A stretch of DNA of 43,333 bases from an uncultured Lachnospiraceae bacterium (GCA_910578085.1 CAJTPM010000032.1:1-43333); one strand, 5' to 3'; positions 14,152-23,137 are shown, counted from the first letter of the stretch. A program made the numbers and translations. The notes: a model not told the origin generated them from the letters alone.

Positions 14152-15438
14152 TTACTCTCTGTTCGCCAACTCCTTTGTGATCTCCTCCCAGGTGATCCCC
14201 TTCTCCGCCATCAATACCATCATATGATACAGGAAATCTGAGATCTCATATCTCACCTCATTGGGATTCGGATTTTTTGAGGCAATCACGATCTCAGTCG
14301 CCTCCTCCCCAAGCTTTTTCAAAATCTTGTCAAGTCCTTTATCAAACAGGTAATTGGTATAAGAACCTTCCCGCGGATGGATCTTTCGGTCCTCGATGAC
14401 TTTCATCACTTCCTCAAACACCTTTAACGGATTTGCTGCTTCCTTTAAATCCTGCTTCATAATCTCGTTGAAAAAACAGGAACGGCTTCCCGTATGACAG
14501 GCAGCCCCCACCTGGCTGATCTTCGCAAGGATTGTATCATAATCACAGTCCGCCGTCAGGGATTTTACATACTGATAATGTCCGCTGGTCTCCCCCTTGA
14601 TCCAGAGTTCTTCCCTGCTTCTGCTGTAGTAAGTCATTTTCCCGGTCTTTAAAGTATGCTCAAAAGCCTCCTCGTTCATATAGGCTACCATCAGCACCTC
14701 GCCGGTTTTATAATCCTGCGCCACAACAGGCACCATGCCGTCGCTGTTTAACTTAAAATCCGCCCAGGACAGTTTTCCCCTAGGCACTTTCACATCCACA
14801 CCGTTTTCCTGAAAAACGGATTTCATGGAATACAGATCCTTGTAATTATCATTGATGGCATTGCCCGAAATACCGTCCACAGCCGGATTCTGGAAGATCC
14901 ACGCCATTCCTTCCAACGAACAGCTGTCCATCACAATGATCGTCGGATCATTCAGACACTGCATCGTCTCTTTCACGCTGCCCGACTGAGCAATCCAGAT
15001 CGTCTCGGAAATACAGGCATCGATCAGCTGTCTGTGAATACTCAATGTCTCCGGCCTGGTAAAAGAAAGATATATTTTATCTTTACCGAACTTTTTGGAT
15101 ACCTCCTCGGTGATCTCAATATTCTCCTCTTTATCATAATTCAGCACAGCACGCTCGCAGCCTGCATAGAGTATCTTCTTGATATCCTCCATCCGTGCCA
15201 CATTTCCCGCGCCGATCACCGGAATCTCAATGGAATCACAGATTTCTTTTATCATATCAAGCGCTTTCTCATGTTCCTCATCACCCTTTGACATATCAAA
15301 AACGATCAGCTCATCCGCTGCGTTGTCACAGTATGTCTTCGCCAGTTCCACAGGATTTTCCGACACAACTGTCATATCCTTAAAATTCTTTACCGCTTTT
15401 TCCTTATACAGATAAATGCATGGAATCAGTCTCTTCAT
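14152..15438 (-). CDS. hisIE: HisF-like domain fused to bifunctional HisIE
   Basis: A 428-residue three-part histidine biosynthesis protein. Residues 1-220 resemble a HisF/HisA barrel (RLIPCIYL, ADELIVFDMS, IPVIGAGNVARMEDIKKIL, YAGCERAVLN). Residues about 225-325 are HisI, phosphoribosyl-AMP cyclohydrolase, with the metal motifs ADCDYDTIL and ACHTGSRSCFF. Residues about 337-428 are HisE, phosphoribosyl-ATP pyrophosphatase (KILKKLGEEATEIVIASK, EISDFLYHMMVLM). The HisF catalytic aspartate in 'CLDV' is replaced by Tyr9 (CIYL) and the second one is not found (YLSFTRPE), so the barrel is probably not a cyclase. HisI and HisE look active for steps 2 and 3. Downstream is the operon terminator, and hisB lies 108 nt upstream. 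AAGGA lies 9 nt before the ATG. Confidence 0.88.
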   Translation of the reverse strand: MKRLIPCIYLYKEKAVKNFKDMTVVSENPVELAKTYCDNAADELIVFDMSKGDEEHEKALDMIKEICDSIEIPVIGAGNVARMEDIKKILYAGCERAVLNYDKEENIEITEEVSKKFGKDKIYLSFTRPETLSIHRQLIDACISETIWIAQSGSVKETMQCLNDPTIIVMDSCSLEGMAWIFQNPAVDGISGNAINDNYKDLYSMKSVFQENGVDVKVPRGKLSWADFKLNSDGMVPVVAQDYKTGEVLMVAYMNEEAFEHTLKTGKMTYYSRSREELWIKGETSGHYQYVKSLTADCDYDTILAKISQVGAACHTGSRSCFFNEIMKQDLKEAANPLKVFEEVMKVIEDRKIHPREGSYTNYLFDKGLDKILKKLGEEATEIVIASKNPNPNEVRYEISDFLYHMMVLMAEKGITWEEITKELANRE

Positions 15439-15546
15439 ATCTTTTCATCCTTCTCAATCTAAACCATCGGTTCTGTCCGATCCGCGTGTCAATTCCGCTG
15501 ATCTGCGCCCCTTCTCATTTACAGGCTCCGTCCCAATCAACAGACT

Positions 15547-16134
15547 TCAACCCAGCGTCCCTTTCGTGCTCAGCACATCTGAAAATCTCCCGTCCAGCCC
15601 CGTCGCTTCATCCAGCGCCCGCGCAAAAGCCTTGAACATCGCTTCCACCATATGATGGTTATTCTGCCCATCCAAAACCTTAATATGTAAATTCATTCCT
15701 GCGCTGTAACTGACCGCATAGAAAAATTCATGCACAAGTTCCGTGTCCAGGTATCCTACCCGGTCTGTGGAAAACTTTGCGTCAAAATTAAGCCACGGCC
15801 TGCCGCCCATATCGATGGCACACAGTACCAATGTCTCATCCATCGGCAGAATACACTGCCCAAAACGCTTCATTCCCCTCTTGTCTCCGATGGCCTCCCG
15901 GATTGCCTGCCCCAACACGATACCGCAGTCCTCCACGCTGTGGTGTCCGTCCACCTGCAGATCTCCGTCGATCCGCACTTTCAGATCAAAAAAACCGTGC
16001 TTCGCAAAGCCCTCCAGCATATGGTCAAAAAAGCCGATCCCGGTAGAAACATCTCCCGTTCCCTGCCCGTCCAGATTCAGTTCCAGAGATATCTTTGTTT
16101 CTTTTGTGTTTCGTTCTACGTTCGCTGTTCTCAT
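15547..16134 (-). CDS. hisB: Imidazoleglycerol-phosphate dehydratase
   Basis: A 195-residue monofunctional HisB, the usual bacterial length, without the histidinol-phosphatase domain. The Mn-binding repeat motifs are intact: GIGFFDHMLEGFAKHG, DGHHSVEDCG, HEFFYAVSYSAGMNLH and NNHHMVEAMFKAFARAL. It converts imidazole-glycerol phosphate to imidazole-acetol phosphate in the cytoplasm. AGGAG lies 5 nt before the ATG. It follows the AT-rich glycosyltransferase gene after only 30 nt and precedes hisIE, so it must be read through the accessory genes or from an unseen internal promoter. Confidence 0.95.
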   Translation of the reverse strand: MRTANVERNTKETKISLELNLDGQGTGDVSTGIGFFDHMLEGFAKHGFFDLKVRIDGDLQVDGHHSVEDCGIVLGQAIREAIGDKRGMKRFGQCILPMDETLVLCAIDMGGRPWLNFDAKFSTDRVGYLDTELVHEFFYAVSYSAGMNLHIKVLDGQNNHHMVEAMFKAFARALDEATGLDGRFSDVLSTKGTLG

Positions 16135-16164
16135 GTTCGCTCCTGTTTTCCAAATATCTTACGC

Positions 16165-17772
16165 CTAATACTTATTATCGGGATGATGTGCTACCGCAAA
16201 CCAGTCGTACACATGTACCACAAACCCCTGTTCCACATACAAATCCCAGTCCACACTCTTGTTCAATATATAAGTTACATTGACATCCGGCATTGTTGCA
16301 TCAAAATCACAATTATAGCGGCAGAAAGATTTAGCCTCAAGATAAGGATTTGGATACATATAATATTCCACTGTATCCATAAAATCCCAAACCGGCTCCT
16401 GTGCAAAAAAGAGAATTCTCGAATGTTCAATTCCCCGGCTATAATATATAGGCCCCTCATAAGATACCGCCTCTTCCATCGCGGACTGAAGACCGCGACA
16501 AAAATGATAATCCATCAGCTCACTGTAATCTGTAAAGTAATAATATACAAAACCGATAAACATAATCAAATAATATAATATCGGCAAAATCAGCTCCTTT
16601 AAATTGATCAGTTCAAATAAATGATATACTCCAAGGGCTGCAACCAGTATCATCGGAATAAACAAAATATTATTGCGGTAAATTGTCGTGCGAACTAACA
16701 GCAGCCCCAAACAAATTCCTCCTGCCACCTGAAGTAACAGCAAAAATTCTGGTGCATACTCCCTTTTCCCAAACTTTTTTACAATATTTCGTACACAAAA
16801 ATATACTCCCAGAATAAAAAAGGATAACGTTCCTGAATAATAAATTCCATACTCTTCCGTCCCATCAAAAGGGATATTGTCTGACTGTATCTTCATGAGA
16901 CGCCATACATTCTTTGCCCTTTCCACTAAATCCGATATATCTGTAATATGCAATTCACTGCTCCGCATACAAACAAGCTTTGGAATAGACAACACAGGAA
17001 GACGAATCTCGCCTATTACTTCCATATTCACTAATAAAAACAGAATCAAAGGCAACGCAAGCATTCCAAGTATTACAACAGAAAAAAGCACATACCTGTC
17101 AATATGAATTTTCCGAACATATATACCATATAAAAATTCTATCAGTACAATAAACGGTACAATCGTCCATATTGTAGCATAACAATACAAAGATAGACCA
17201 TACATCAATGATGAAAGCATCAAAAACTTAGAATCGTCAAGCCCTCTTACATAAAAATATAGCCCAAAAATCATAAAACCCGGAGCGAGATTTGCATCTA
17301 GCCCCCAGCGCGACATGGTAATATGCCATGGGCAGATGACAAGTAAAAACATACAAAACAGTGCCACCCTTTCGTTGTACATTTTTTTAATCAACAAATA
17401 TACCACCCACAATGTCAGACATGAAATAATAAGTTGAGGGATCCTGATCACCCATATCTGCGGCCCAAATATTGCCATAAATGGCATCATTAAATAGGTA
17501 TTTAAAGCACTCATTCCACTTCCCCAGGTAGTTAGATACACAGGAAAACGATATCCTGCTGAATCAACACCATAATGCAGCATAGAAAATGCTTCATACC
17601 CTGCAAACGCCTCATCCTGATTGATATCGCCCGGAATCACCCCAAATCCAATGATACGAACCGCGATTCCTGTCGCCATGAGAATTATAAAAATCAGTTT
17701 GTTATAATTCACATTTTTCAATTTGCCAAACACCGGTTGACTGTTCCACCTGATTTTCATTTTAAGAATCAT
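16165..17772 (-). CDS. GT-C fold membrane glycosyltransferase (GT39/ArnT-like)
   Basis: About 535 residues with 10-12 hydrophobic segments and a soluble C-terminal tail of about 120 residues. The first extracytoplasmic loop contains GDINQDEAFAGYEA, the acidic D-E motif used by polyprenol-phosphate-sugar dependent GT39/GT83 enzymes, and later MSRWGLDANLAPG. It probably transfers a sugar from a lipid carrier to an envelope acceptor, which is unknown. The gene is visibly richer in A and T than its his neighbours, with many AAA, ATA and TTT codons, suggesting horizontal acquisition. The start is unsure: ATG 17772, ATG 17760 or TTG 17793, none with a good ribosome site. It stands inside the his operon, 30 nt before hisB. 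Confidence 0.75.
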   Translation of the reverse strand: MILKMKIRWNSQPVFGKLKNVNYNKLIFIILMATGIAVRIIGFGVIPGDINQDEAFAGYEAFSMLHYGVDSAGYRFPVYLTTWGSGMSALNTYLMMPFMAIFGPQIWVIRIPQLIISCLTLWVVYLLIKKMYNERVALFCMFLLVICPWHITMSRWGLDANLAPGFMIFGLYFYVRGLDDSKFLMLSSLMYGLSLYCYATIWTIVPFIVLIEFLYGIYVRKIHIDRYVLFSVVILGMLALPLILFLLVNMEVIGEIRLPVLSIPKLVCMRSSELHITDISDLVERAKNVWRLMKIQSDNIPFDGTEEYGIYYSGTLSFFILGVYFCVRNIVKKFGKREYAPEFLLLLQVAGGICLGLLLVRTTIYRNNILFIPMILVAALGVYHLFELINLKELILPILYYLIMFIGFVYYYFTDYSELMDYHFCRGLQSAMEEAVSYEGPIYYSRGIEHSRILFFAQEPVWDFMDTVEYYMYPNPYLEAKSFCRYNCDFDATMPDVNVTYILNKSVDWDLYVEQGFVVHVYDWFAVAHHPDNKY

Positions 17773-17883
17773 AACCTTTCTAAAATCTGCCAACTTTTTC
17801 TCTTATACTAATACATACCTGACAGCCACACAGCTAGGTGCTATTAATGACAGTTTCAAAATCCCTGATTTCAATGCTCTGCC

Positions 17884-18228
17884 TCACTCGCCATCTTCAA
17901 TCAATTCCCCCGCCTCATCTACAAGATATATCGCAAAAACCGTATTGATCTGAGCCGGATAGGACTCCGCGATATCTCCATTATACACGATCCGGATCGT
18001 TGTTCCCACTTCCATCTGCGGCACTTCGTGCGTTGACTGCACGGCGGTGCTGACATCGATCTGATCGGCAGACTTCAGTTCCTCCGCCCCCTCAAAAGGC
18101 GCCACCAGCACAGAGTTTTCGGATATCTCCAGCACAGTCGCGTTAAAATATGGATTCTTTGCCTCGTTTCCACAGCCGGCTAAAAAAATCATACATAATA
18201 ATAAAACAAGCGATACTATCCTTTTCAT
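17884..18228 (-). CDS. Small lipoprotein, DUF3221-like
   Basis: A 114-residue lipoprotein. Residues 1-19 are a type II signal peptide ending in the lipobox LAGC, with Cys19 the lipidated residue. The mature part (NATVLEISENSVLVAPFEGA, then ... TTIRIVYNGDIAESYPAQINTVFAI) has the beta-rich OB-like pattern of the DUF3221 group and the sequence 'vleis..svlV.p..g' common to it. It is anchored on the outer face of the membrane, with unknown function. AAGGAG lies 7 nt before the ATG. It belongs to the four-gene cassette between hisD and hisB. Confidence 0.75.
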   Translation of the reverse strand: MKRIVSLVLLLCMIFLAGCGNEAKNPYFNATVLEISENSVLVAPFEGAEELKSADQIDVSTAVQSTHEVPQMEVGTTIRIVYNGDIAESYPAQINTVFAIYLVDEAGELIEDGE

Positions 18229-18287
18229 TCCACACTCCTTCTTAATATATCATTTTCGTTCCAACCTATCCGGTACACAGCCGGCTG

Positions 18288-19391
18288 TCAGAACCCTATC
18301 TTCATCGACTGCCCTTCCACATAGACGCCCTCCGAGAGCTTTAACGGCAGTTTCTGCTCCGCGGTAGCGCCGATCGTTTGCCCATCCTGCAGAACGGCTC
18401 CCTCCTTGATCAAATAGGCCGAAATATTCCACATCAGATCGTAAACTTCCGAGGGCGGCTGATTGCTCTCTACGATCTCCAACTCTTCCTTCCCAAAAGA
18501 GCACAGACCGTTTGTCCAGCTGCTTACACCCTTTTCGTTCCTATATAATCCGATAAATACCAGATCAGCCAAAGGCGCCTCTCCCTCTTTCATGACCATG
18601 GCAGATTCGATAAAATGCTCCGGCAGCCACACCGTGCCGCAGTCATAGATTCCCAGCGCCCCCGGCGCTTTCAGGCAGGCGGCCGCGACTTTCACAAAAA
18701 GTTCCCCCGCTTCCAACGGCGCATGCCCTCTGCCTAACACCGCCACCACCAGATGCGCTTCATGCTCTCTGGCAGCTGCGACAGACTGTTCTCTGGTCAT
18801 AAAATTGCTGTTCGCCCAATATTCCGCTTCACCGTTCGGAATCTTTGCTTCCATTAAACCGACAGTAGCCATCATGCCATCCACCTCAAACGCAAGGGCA
18901 ATACCATCCTTCTCACCTTTCGGATTTCCAGCGTCTTCCGGACATTCGATCCCCCAGTCCTCCCTCAAAACCGCACGAAACTTTTCCACATCAAACTCCG
19001 GCCTGGCCAAAAGTACAAAGCCCGCAAAACTTCCTCCCGCACGCTTTGTTTTCTCACCGTCCTTCTCCTGTTCTTTCGCCCTCTCCATCCAATATTTACG
19101 GATCTTTTCCACCATCTCCACGCACTTTTTCCTGGCAGTGGCGGGATCATAGTCCTCCATCTCACTGTAGATATGACCACAGTGCCCCAGACCATCTCCC
19201 TCATAGCCCCCGCAGACCGCCACCTTCCAGGAACCCCAAAGGGATTTCTTAAACTTGAAAATATAGTAGTGCAGATCGTGCAGGTCAAACTCCCCCGCTA
19301 TCTCAAGCTTCTCCGGCTTTTTGCCAAGCTCCTGCGGATGGGAAAGCCATTCTTCCATCACCGCCGCCGCGTATTCTCTCTGTGTGGTCAT
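18288..19391 (-). CDS. DUF4261-domain protein
   Basis: A 367-residue cytoplasmic protein. Residues 1-110 form an N-terminal unit (VMEEWLSHPQELGKKPEK, YYIFKFKKSLWGSWKVAVCG) ending in a Lys/Glu-rich linker. Residues about 128-365 match DUF4261 (GFVLLARPEFDVEKFRAVL, IALAFEVDGMMATVGLMEAK, AHLVVAVLG, DLMWNISAYLIKEGAVLQDG). DUF4261 proteins are often encoded near predicted immunity proteins, with no known activity. ATG 19391 is chosen because AGGAGG precedes it by 8 nt, and an upstream in-frame ATG overlaps the ribosome site. It is part of the cassette inside the his operon. Confidence 0.72.
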   Translation of the reverse strand: MTTQREYAAAVMEEWLSHPQELGKKPEKLEIAGEFDLHDLHYYIFKFKKSLWGSWKVAVCGGYEGDGLGHCGHIYSEMEDYDPATARKKCVEMVEKIRKYWMERAKEQEKDGEKTKRAGGSFAGFVLLARPEFDVEKFRAVLREDWGIECPEDAGNPKGEKDGIALAFEVDGMMATVGLMEAKIPNGEAEYWANSNFMTREQSVAAAREHEAHLVVAVLGRGHAPLEAGELFVKVAAACLKAPGALGIYDCGTVWLPEHFIESAMVMKEGEAPLADLVFIGLYRNEKGVSSWTNGLCSFGKEELEIVESNQPPSEVYDLMWNISAYLIKEGAVLQDGQTIGATAEQKLPLKLSEGVYVEGQSMKIGF

Positions 19392-19501
19392 CCGTTCATC
19401 CTCCTGATATATCATCTGTTACCGCAGATCATCCTTATATTTACTCCTCAGCATTACAAACAATTCTCATATATTTATTCTTAAGCACAACAGCTTTTCC
19501 C

Positions 19502-20398
19502 TCATATCTGCCCTCCGGCACTGCAGATCACCCTCGCATATTTGTTCTCCGAATCTTCCACAACAAGTATCTTCCCCTGCTGAATATAGTGTTCGATTCT
19601 CCCGGCATACCACCAGTCCCCCACGCCGAGCTGTGCGTGACCGAGAATATTGCCGATCACTCTGCACTCCTTTACCGGAACATTCCCCAGCCATTTCCAT
19701 ATCAGAAAATCATAGAAATCCTCCGGAACACTGAGCACCCTGCCTCCTATCATAGCGCGGAGAGGGCTGTTTTCCTCCGCCAGTTCTTCCCACAACATGG
19801 CATACATACGAATTTCTTCTCTGGAAAGCGGCTTTTCGTAAGATAAAAAACCTGCAAATTCTTCTGCGGAAACCTCATTCCAGCTATGGTGGAAAACAAT
19901 ATTTTTATCCCGGACTACATACTCGGGAAGCTTCACCGCCGATATTTTATTTCCATATTTCTGCAGGATCTGGCACAAACTGTATAAACCGCATCTGGAA
20001 TAGGGGGTGTCACTGTACCACACCCTGACAGGCTCCCCGTCTTCCAGAAAATGTTTCAACCGATGCAGTTCCTTCACATAGTAATCGCCGACATTTCTCA
20101 GTTCACGCTTTGTCTCTTCGTCCTGCGCCCACTGATCCTGCGCGTACATGGCATAGATCAGTTCCCTGCGGCAGGAACTTTCCACAGACTCCCTGATGTC
20201 CCCTATATCCAGCATAAAGCCGAAACAGATGACTTCCTCTGCCGTCCCCTCGATCCAGCCACAGAAGGGTTTCTCCGGCGGCTTCTTCTTCCCCGCCATA
20301 AAAACCGATGTGGGGCCGTCGACTTTTCCGATCACTATTTTATTCTTTGCCACTTTCATGGCGCCAGCTTCGCTCTCGCCAAACAATACTTCGATCAT
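19502..20398 (-). CDS. DUF1835/DUF3658-domain protein
   Basis: About 298 residues. The N-terminal part (MIEVLFGESEAGAMKVAK, then CFGFMLDIGDI) is the DUF1835 pattern, and the C-terminal part with PLSREEIRMYAMLWEELAEE, ... IGNILGHAQLGVGDWWYAGRI fits DUF3658, which usually accompanies it. The function is unknown. It is soluble and complete by length. ATG 20398 begins exactly at the domain, while ATG 20410 is an alternative and ribosome-site evidence is weak for both. The gene follows hisD by 117 nt and opens the accessory cassette. Homologues are scattered in Firmicutes, typically in accessory regions. Confidence 0.65.
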   Translation of the reverse strand: MIEVLFGESEAGAMKVAKNKIVIGKVDGPTSVFMAGKKKPPEKPFCGWIEGTAEEVICFGFMLDIGDIRESVESSCRRELIYAMYAQDQWAQDEETKRELRNVGDYYVKELHRLKHFLEDGEPVRVWYSDTPYSRCGLYSLCQILQKYGNKISAVKLPEYVVRDKNIVFHHSWNEVSAEEFAGFLSYEKPLSREEIRMYAMLWEELAEENSPLRAMIGGRVLSVPEDFYDFLIWKWLGNVPVKECRVIGNILGHAQLGVGDWWYAGRIEHYIQQGKILVVEDSENKYARVICSAGGQI

Positions 20399-20515
20399 AT
20401 CCGCCACCATTCTTCCATCTGAAACTATCCTCAGGCGAAAATCTAAAACACCTTTCTTTCACCTTCCGGCTTTTTGCCGCATATCACCGGACATCCTTCC
20501 TCAAGGCAGGGCTCC

Positions 20516-21805
20516 TTACCGAAACCGCACCGCCACCGAATTCGCGTGGGCAGTCAGGCCCTCGCTCTTTGCAAACCGCTCGATATCCTCATGATCCCGC
20601 TCAAGAGCCTGCCTGGAATAGGAGATGATACTGGTCTTCTTGATAAAGTCATCCACCCCGAGGGGTGAGAAAAATTTTGCCGTCCCGTTGGTGGGCAGAA
20701 TATGGTTCGGCCCCGCAAAGTAATCTCCCAGAGGCTCCGAAGAGTACTCTCCCAAAAAGATCGCCCCGGCATTTTTCACTTTTGTCATGGTCTGAAAAGG
20801 ATCTTTCGTCAGAATCTCCATGTGCTCCGATGCAATATCGTTGGCGGCGTCCACCGCCTCGTCCATGTTCTCCGCCACCAGAATATAACCGTAATGATCC
20901 AATGACTTTCTGATGATCTCCTCCCTGGACAGTTTTCTTGTAAAGTTTTCCACTTCCTCCGAAACCTTCTCAGCCAGTTCCATGGAATCCGTGATCAGAA
21001 TGGCGCTGGCCAGCTCGTCATGCTCCGCCTGGGATAAAAGATCCGCCGCCGCAAACCTGGGATTCGCGTATCTGTCCGCCAAAATCAATATCTCGCTGGG
21101 GCCTGCCACGGAATCGATGCTCACATAGCCGAACACCGCCTTCTTCGCAAGCGCCACAAAAATATTGCCGGGGCCGGTGATCTTATCCACTTTCGGGATG
21201 GACTGTGTGCCGAAGGCCATGGCCGCAATGGCCTGGGCGCCGCCCACTTTGTAGATCCTGTCTACTCCCGCAATATCGGCCGCCACAAGGGTTCCGGGAT
21301 TCACCTTTCCATCTTTTCCCGGCGGTGTGGTCATAATGATCTCGGCCACACCGGCCACCCTCGCCGGCACCACATTCATCAGCACGCTGGAAGGATAGGC
21401 CGCCTTCCCGCCCGGCACATAGACGCCCGCCCGTTCAAGAGGCGTGATCCGCTGCCCTAAAATAGAACCGTCAGGCTTCGTGGTAAAGAAACTCTGTCTG
21501 ATCTGTTTTTCATGGTACGCTTTGATATTTTCCGCCGATCTTTTCATTGCCCCGATCAGCGCCTCATCTAACGCCTGATAGGCTTCCGCTGTCTCCGCCT
21601 CTGTCACCACCAGATTTTCTGCCGTAAGCCTGCATTGATCAAACTGCTCCGTATAGGCAAAAACCGCCTCATCCCCGCGCTCTCTGACCTGCCGGATAAT
21701 ATCGTTTACCGTTTCTTCATATTCACCGTAATGGTTCGGACTTCGCTTTAACAGATCATTTAAAATATTCTTCTTTGTTTCTCCGGTCAATTCTATTATT
21801 CTCAT
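20516..21805 (-). CDS. hisD: Histidinol dehydrogenase
   Basis: A 429-residue HisD performing the last two NAD-dependent steps, histidinol to histidine, with zinc. The conserved elements run in order: PGGKAAYPSSVLMNVVPARV, ANYPGTL-equivalent (NPGTLVAADIAGVDRIYKVG), GAQAIAAMAFGTQSIPKVDK, TGPGNIFVALAKK, IDSVAGPSEILILAD, AADLLSQAEHDELASAILIT and GPNHILPTNGTAKFFSPLGV. Length and motifs are normal, so the enzyme should be active. ATG 21805 with GAGG 11 nt upstream matches the family start MRIIELTGE. It follows the DJ-1 gene by 51 nt in the his transcript. Confidence 0.95.
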   Translation of the reverse strand: MRIIELTGETKKNILNDLLKRSPNHYGEYEETVNDIIRQVRERGDEAVFAYTEQFDQCRLTAENLVVTEAETAEAYQALDEALIGAMKRSAENIKAYHEKQIRQSFFTTKPDGSILGQRITPLERAGVYVPGGKAAYPSSVLMNVVPARVAGVAEIIMTTPPGKDGKVNPGTLVAADIAGVDRIYKVGGAQAIAAMAFGTQSIPKVDKITGPGNIFVALAKKAVFGYVSIDSVAGPSEILILADRYANPRFAAADLLSQAEHDELASAILITDSMELAEKVSEEVENFTRKLSREEIIRKSLDHYGYILVAENMDEAVDAANDIASEHMEILTKDPFQTMTKVKNAGAIFLGEYSSEPLGDYFAGPNHILPTNGTAKFFSPLGVDDFIKKTSIISYSRQALERDHEDIERFAKSEGLTAHANSVAVRFR

Positions 21806-21856
21806 CCGTATCTTTTCCTCTCTGCACAATCATAATTTTCACCGTCGCTGCATCAA

Positions 21857-22372
21857 TCAGTTAGCCCTTTTAAATTTTTTCCAGAAATCAATGGTCTCCC
21901 GCAGATCTTCCTCGCTGTCAAATAAATCCAGCTTTCTTGCAACCTCGATTGCAAAATCCACATAGGCATTGGCTCTTGCTGTAATCACGGTATCATCACA
22001 GACCAGATCATCATCTGTAGAATGGGTTGACTTTCCATGCTGAAGAATACCCGCATGATCCAGAACATCAACTCCGGCGCAGATACCGGCGATCAGGACC
22101 TTTCGTTCATTCAATTCCTGCAGATATCTTTTTACATCCTCGTTGTCAATTTCGGCAATATCGCCGCCCGGAATAATCAGACTACGGATTTGTTTTTTAT
22201 CAACTTCCTTCAACGGCATATCGACGTTGACTGAAAAACCTTCCGTTGCCCTGACCGCCTTTCCATCTAAAGAGCAAAATACCATATCACAGCCCGTAAC
22301 GCTCAAAAAATAATTCAGTATCACTATTTCATAAAAACAGCTCGTATCATATACGAGAAAAACATCTTTCAC
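21857..22372 (-). CDS. DJ-1/PfpI-family protein
   Basis: A 171-residue protein of the glutamine-amidotransferase-like DJ-1/PfpI superfamily. The nucleophile elbow is AGICAGVDVL with Cys98, and the partnering glutamate is Glu15 (CFYEIVIL). LIIPGGDI is the typical strand-loop before the elbow. A histidine follows in KSTHSTDDD. Roles in the family include glyoxalase/deglycase, protease and redox sensing, and none can be assigned. The start is GTG at 22372, supported by GGAGG 9 nt upstream. It lies between hisG and hisD, an unusual place, and is presumably expressed with the his genes. A link to histidine synthesis is not established. Confidence 0.85.
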   Translation of the reverse strand: MKDVFLVYDTSCFYEIVILNYFLSVTGCDMVFCSLDGKAVRATEGFSVNVDMPLKEVDKKQIRSLIIPGGDIAEIDNEDVKRYLQELNERKVLIAGICAGVDVLDHAGILQHGKSTHSTDDDLVCDDTVITARANAYVDFAIEVARKLDLFDSEEDLRETIDFWKKFKRAN

Positions 22373-22489
22373 TTCTACTTACCTCCCTCCCACACCTTAT
22401 CTCATCATAACAGAGAATTCATATAAAATCCCCTTCCCTGTCATCCTCCTGCAGGTATTGTGAAAACATTGGTCAGATTTCTCCACATT

Positions 22490-23137
22490 CTATACACAAA
22501 CCTCTTTTAATCGATGAATCAGCCTGCTGATCCGCTCATACTCCATCCGCATGCTCACCGGATTCACGATCATCCGTGCAGAAAGCGGACAGACCTCCTC
22601 TAAAACCCCAAGCCCGTTCTCCTTAAGCGTTCCGCCTGTCTCCACGATATCCACGATCACATCCGACAATCCCACGATCGGCCCCAGTTCCACCGAGCCG
22701 TTTAATTTGATAATGTCCACCGTCTGATGTTTCTTATTATAAAAATACTCCTTCGCGATCAGCGGGTACTTTGTGGCTACACGGATCCGCTCATGATGCT
22801 GTAAAAGCTCTCCCGCCGATTCCGGCCCGCAGACACACATCCGGCATTTGCCGAACCCCAGATCCAGCACCTCATAGACGCGCCTGTTTTCCTCCATGAT
22901 CGTATCTCTTCCCACCACGCCGATATCCGCCGCGCCGTACTCCACATAAGTCGGCACATCGGGCCCTTTGGACAGGAAAAACTTAAGTTTCTGCTCTTCA
23001 TTGACAAAGATCAACTTCCGGGATTCCTTATCCTTCATCTCCTCACAAGTAATCCCAATCTTCTCCAAAAGTTCCAGTGTTTTATTCGCAAGTCTGCCCT
23101 TCGTCAATGCGAAAGTCAGATACCTTTCTTCATTCAT
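22490..23137 (-). CDS. hisG: ATP phosphoribosyltransferase, catalytic subunit (short form)
   Basis: A 215-residue short-form HisG, catalysing the first step of histidine synthesis from ATP and PRPP. It shows LTFALTKGRLANKTLELLEK at the N-terminus, the substrate segment GAADIGVVGRDTIMEE, RIRVATKYPLIAKEYF, and the PRPP-binding loop GLSDVIVDIVETGGTLKENG. It lacks the C-terminal ACT-like regulatory domain of the long form and so depends on HisZ, encoded just upstream. ATG 23137 has GAGGAG 10 nt before it. A 142-nt gap separates it from hisZ, which leaves room for regulation, but no structure was recognised there. Confidence 0.95.
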   Translation of the reverse strand: MNEERYLTFALTKGRLANKTLELLEKIGITCEEMKDKESRKLIFVNEEQKLKFFLSKGPDVPTYVEYGAADIGVVGRDTIMEENRRVYEVLDLGFGKCRMCVCGPESAGELLQHHERIRVATKYPLIAKEYFYNKKHQTVDIIKLNGSVELGPIVGLSDVIVDIVETGGTLKENGLGVLEEVCPLSARMIVNPVSMRMEYERISRLIHRLKEVCV

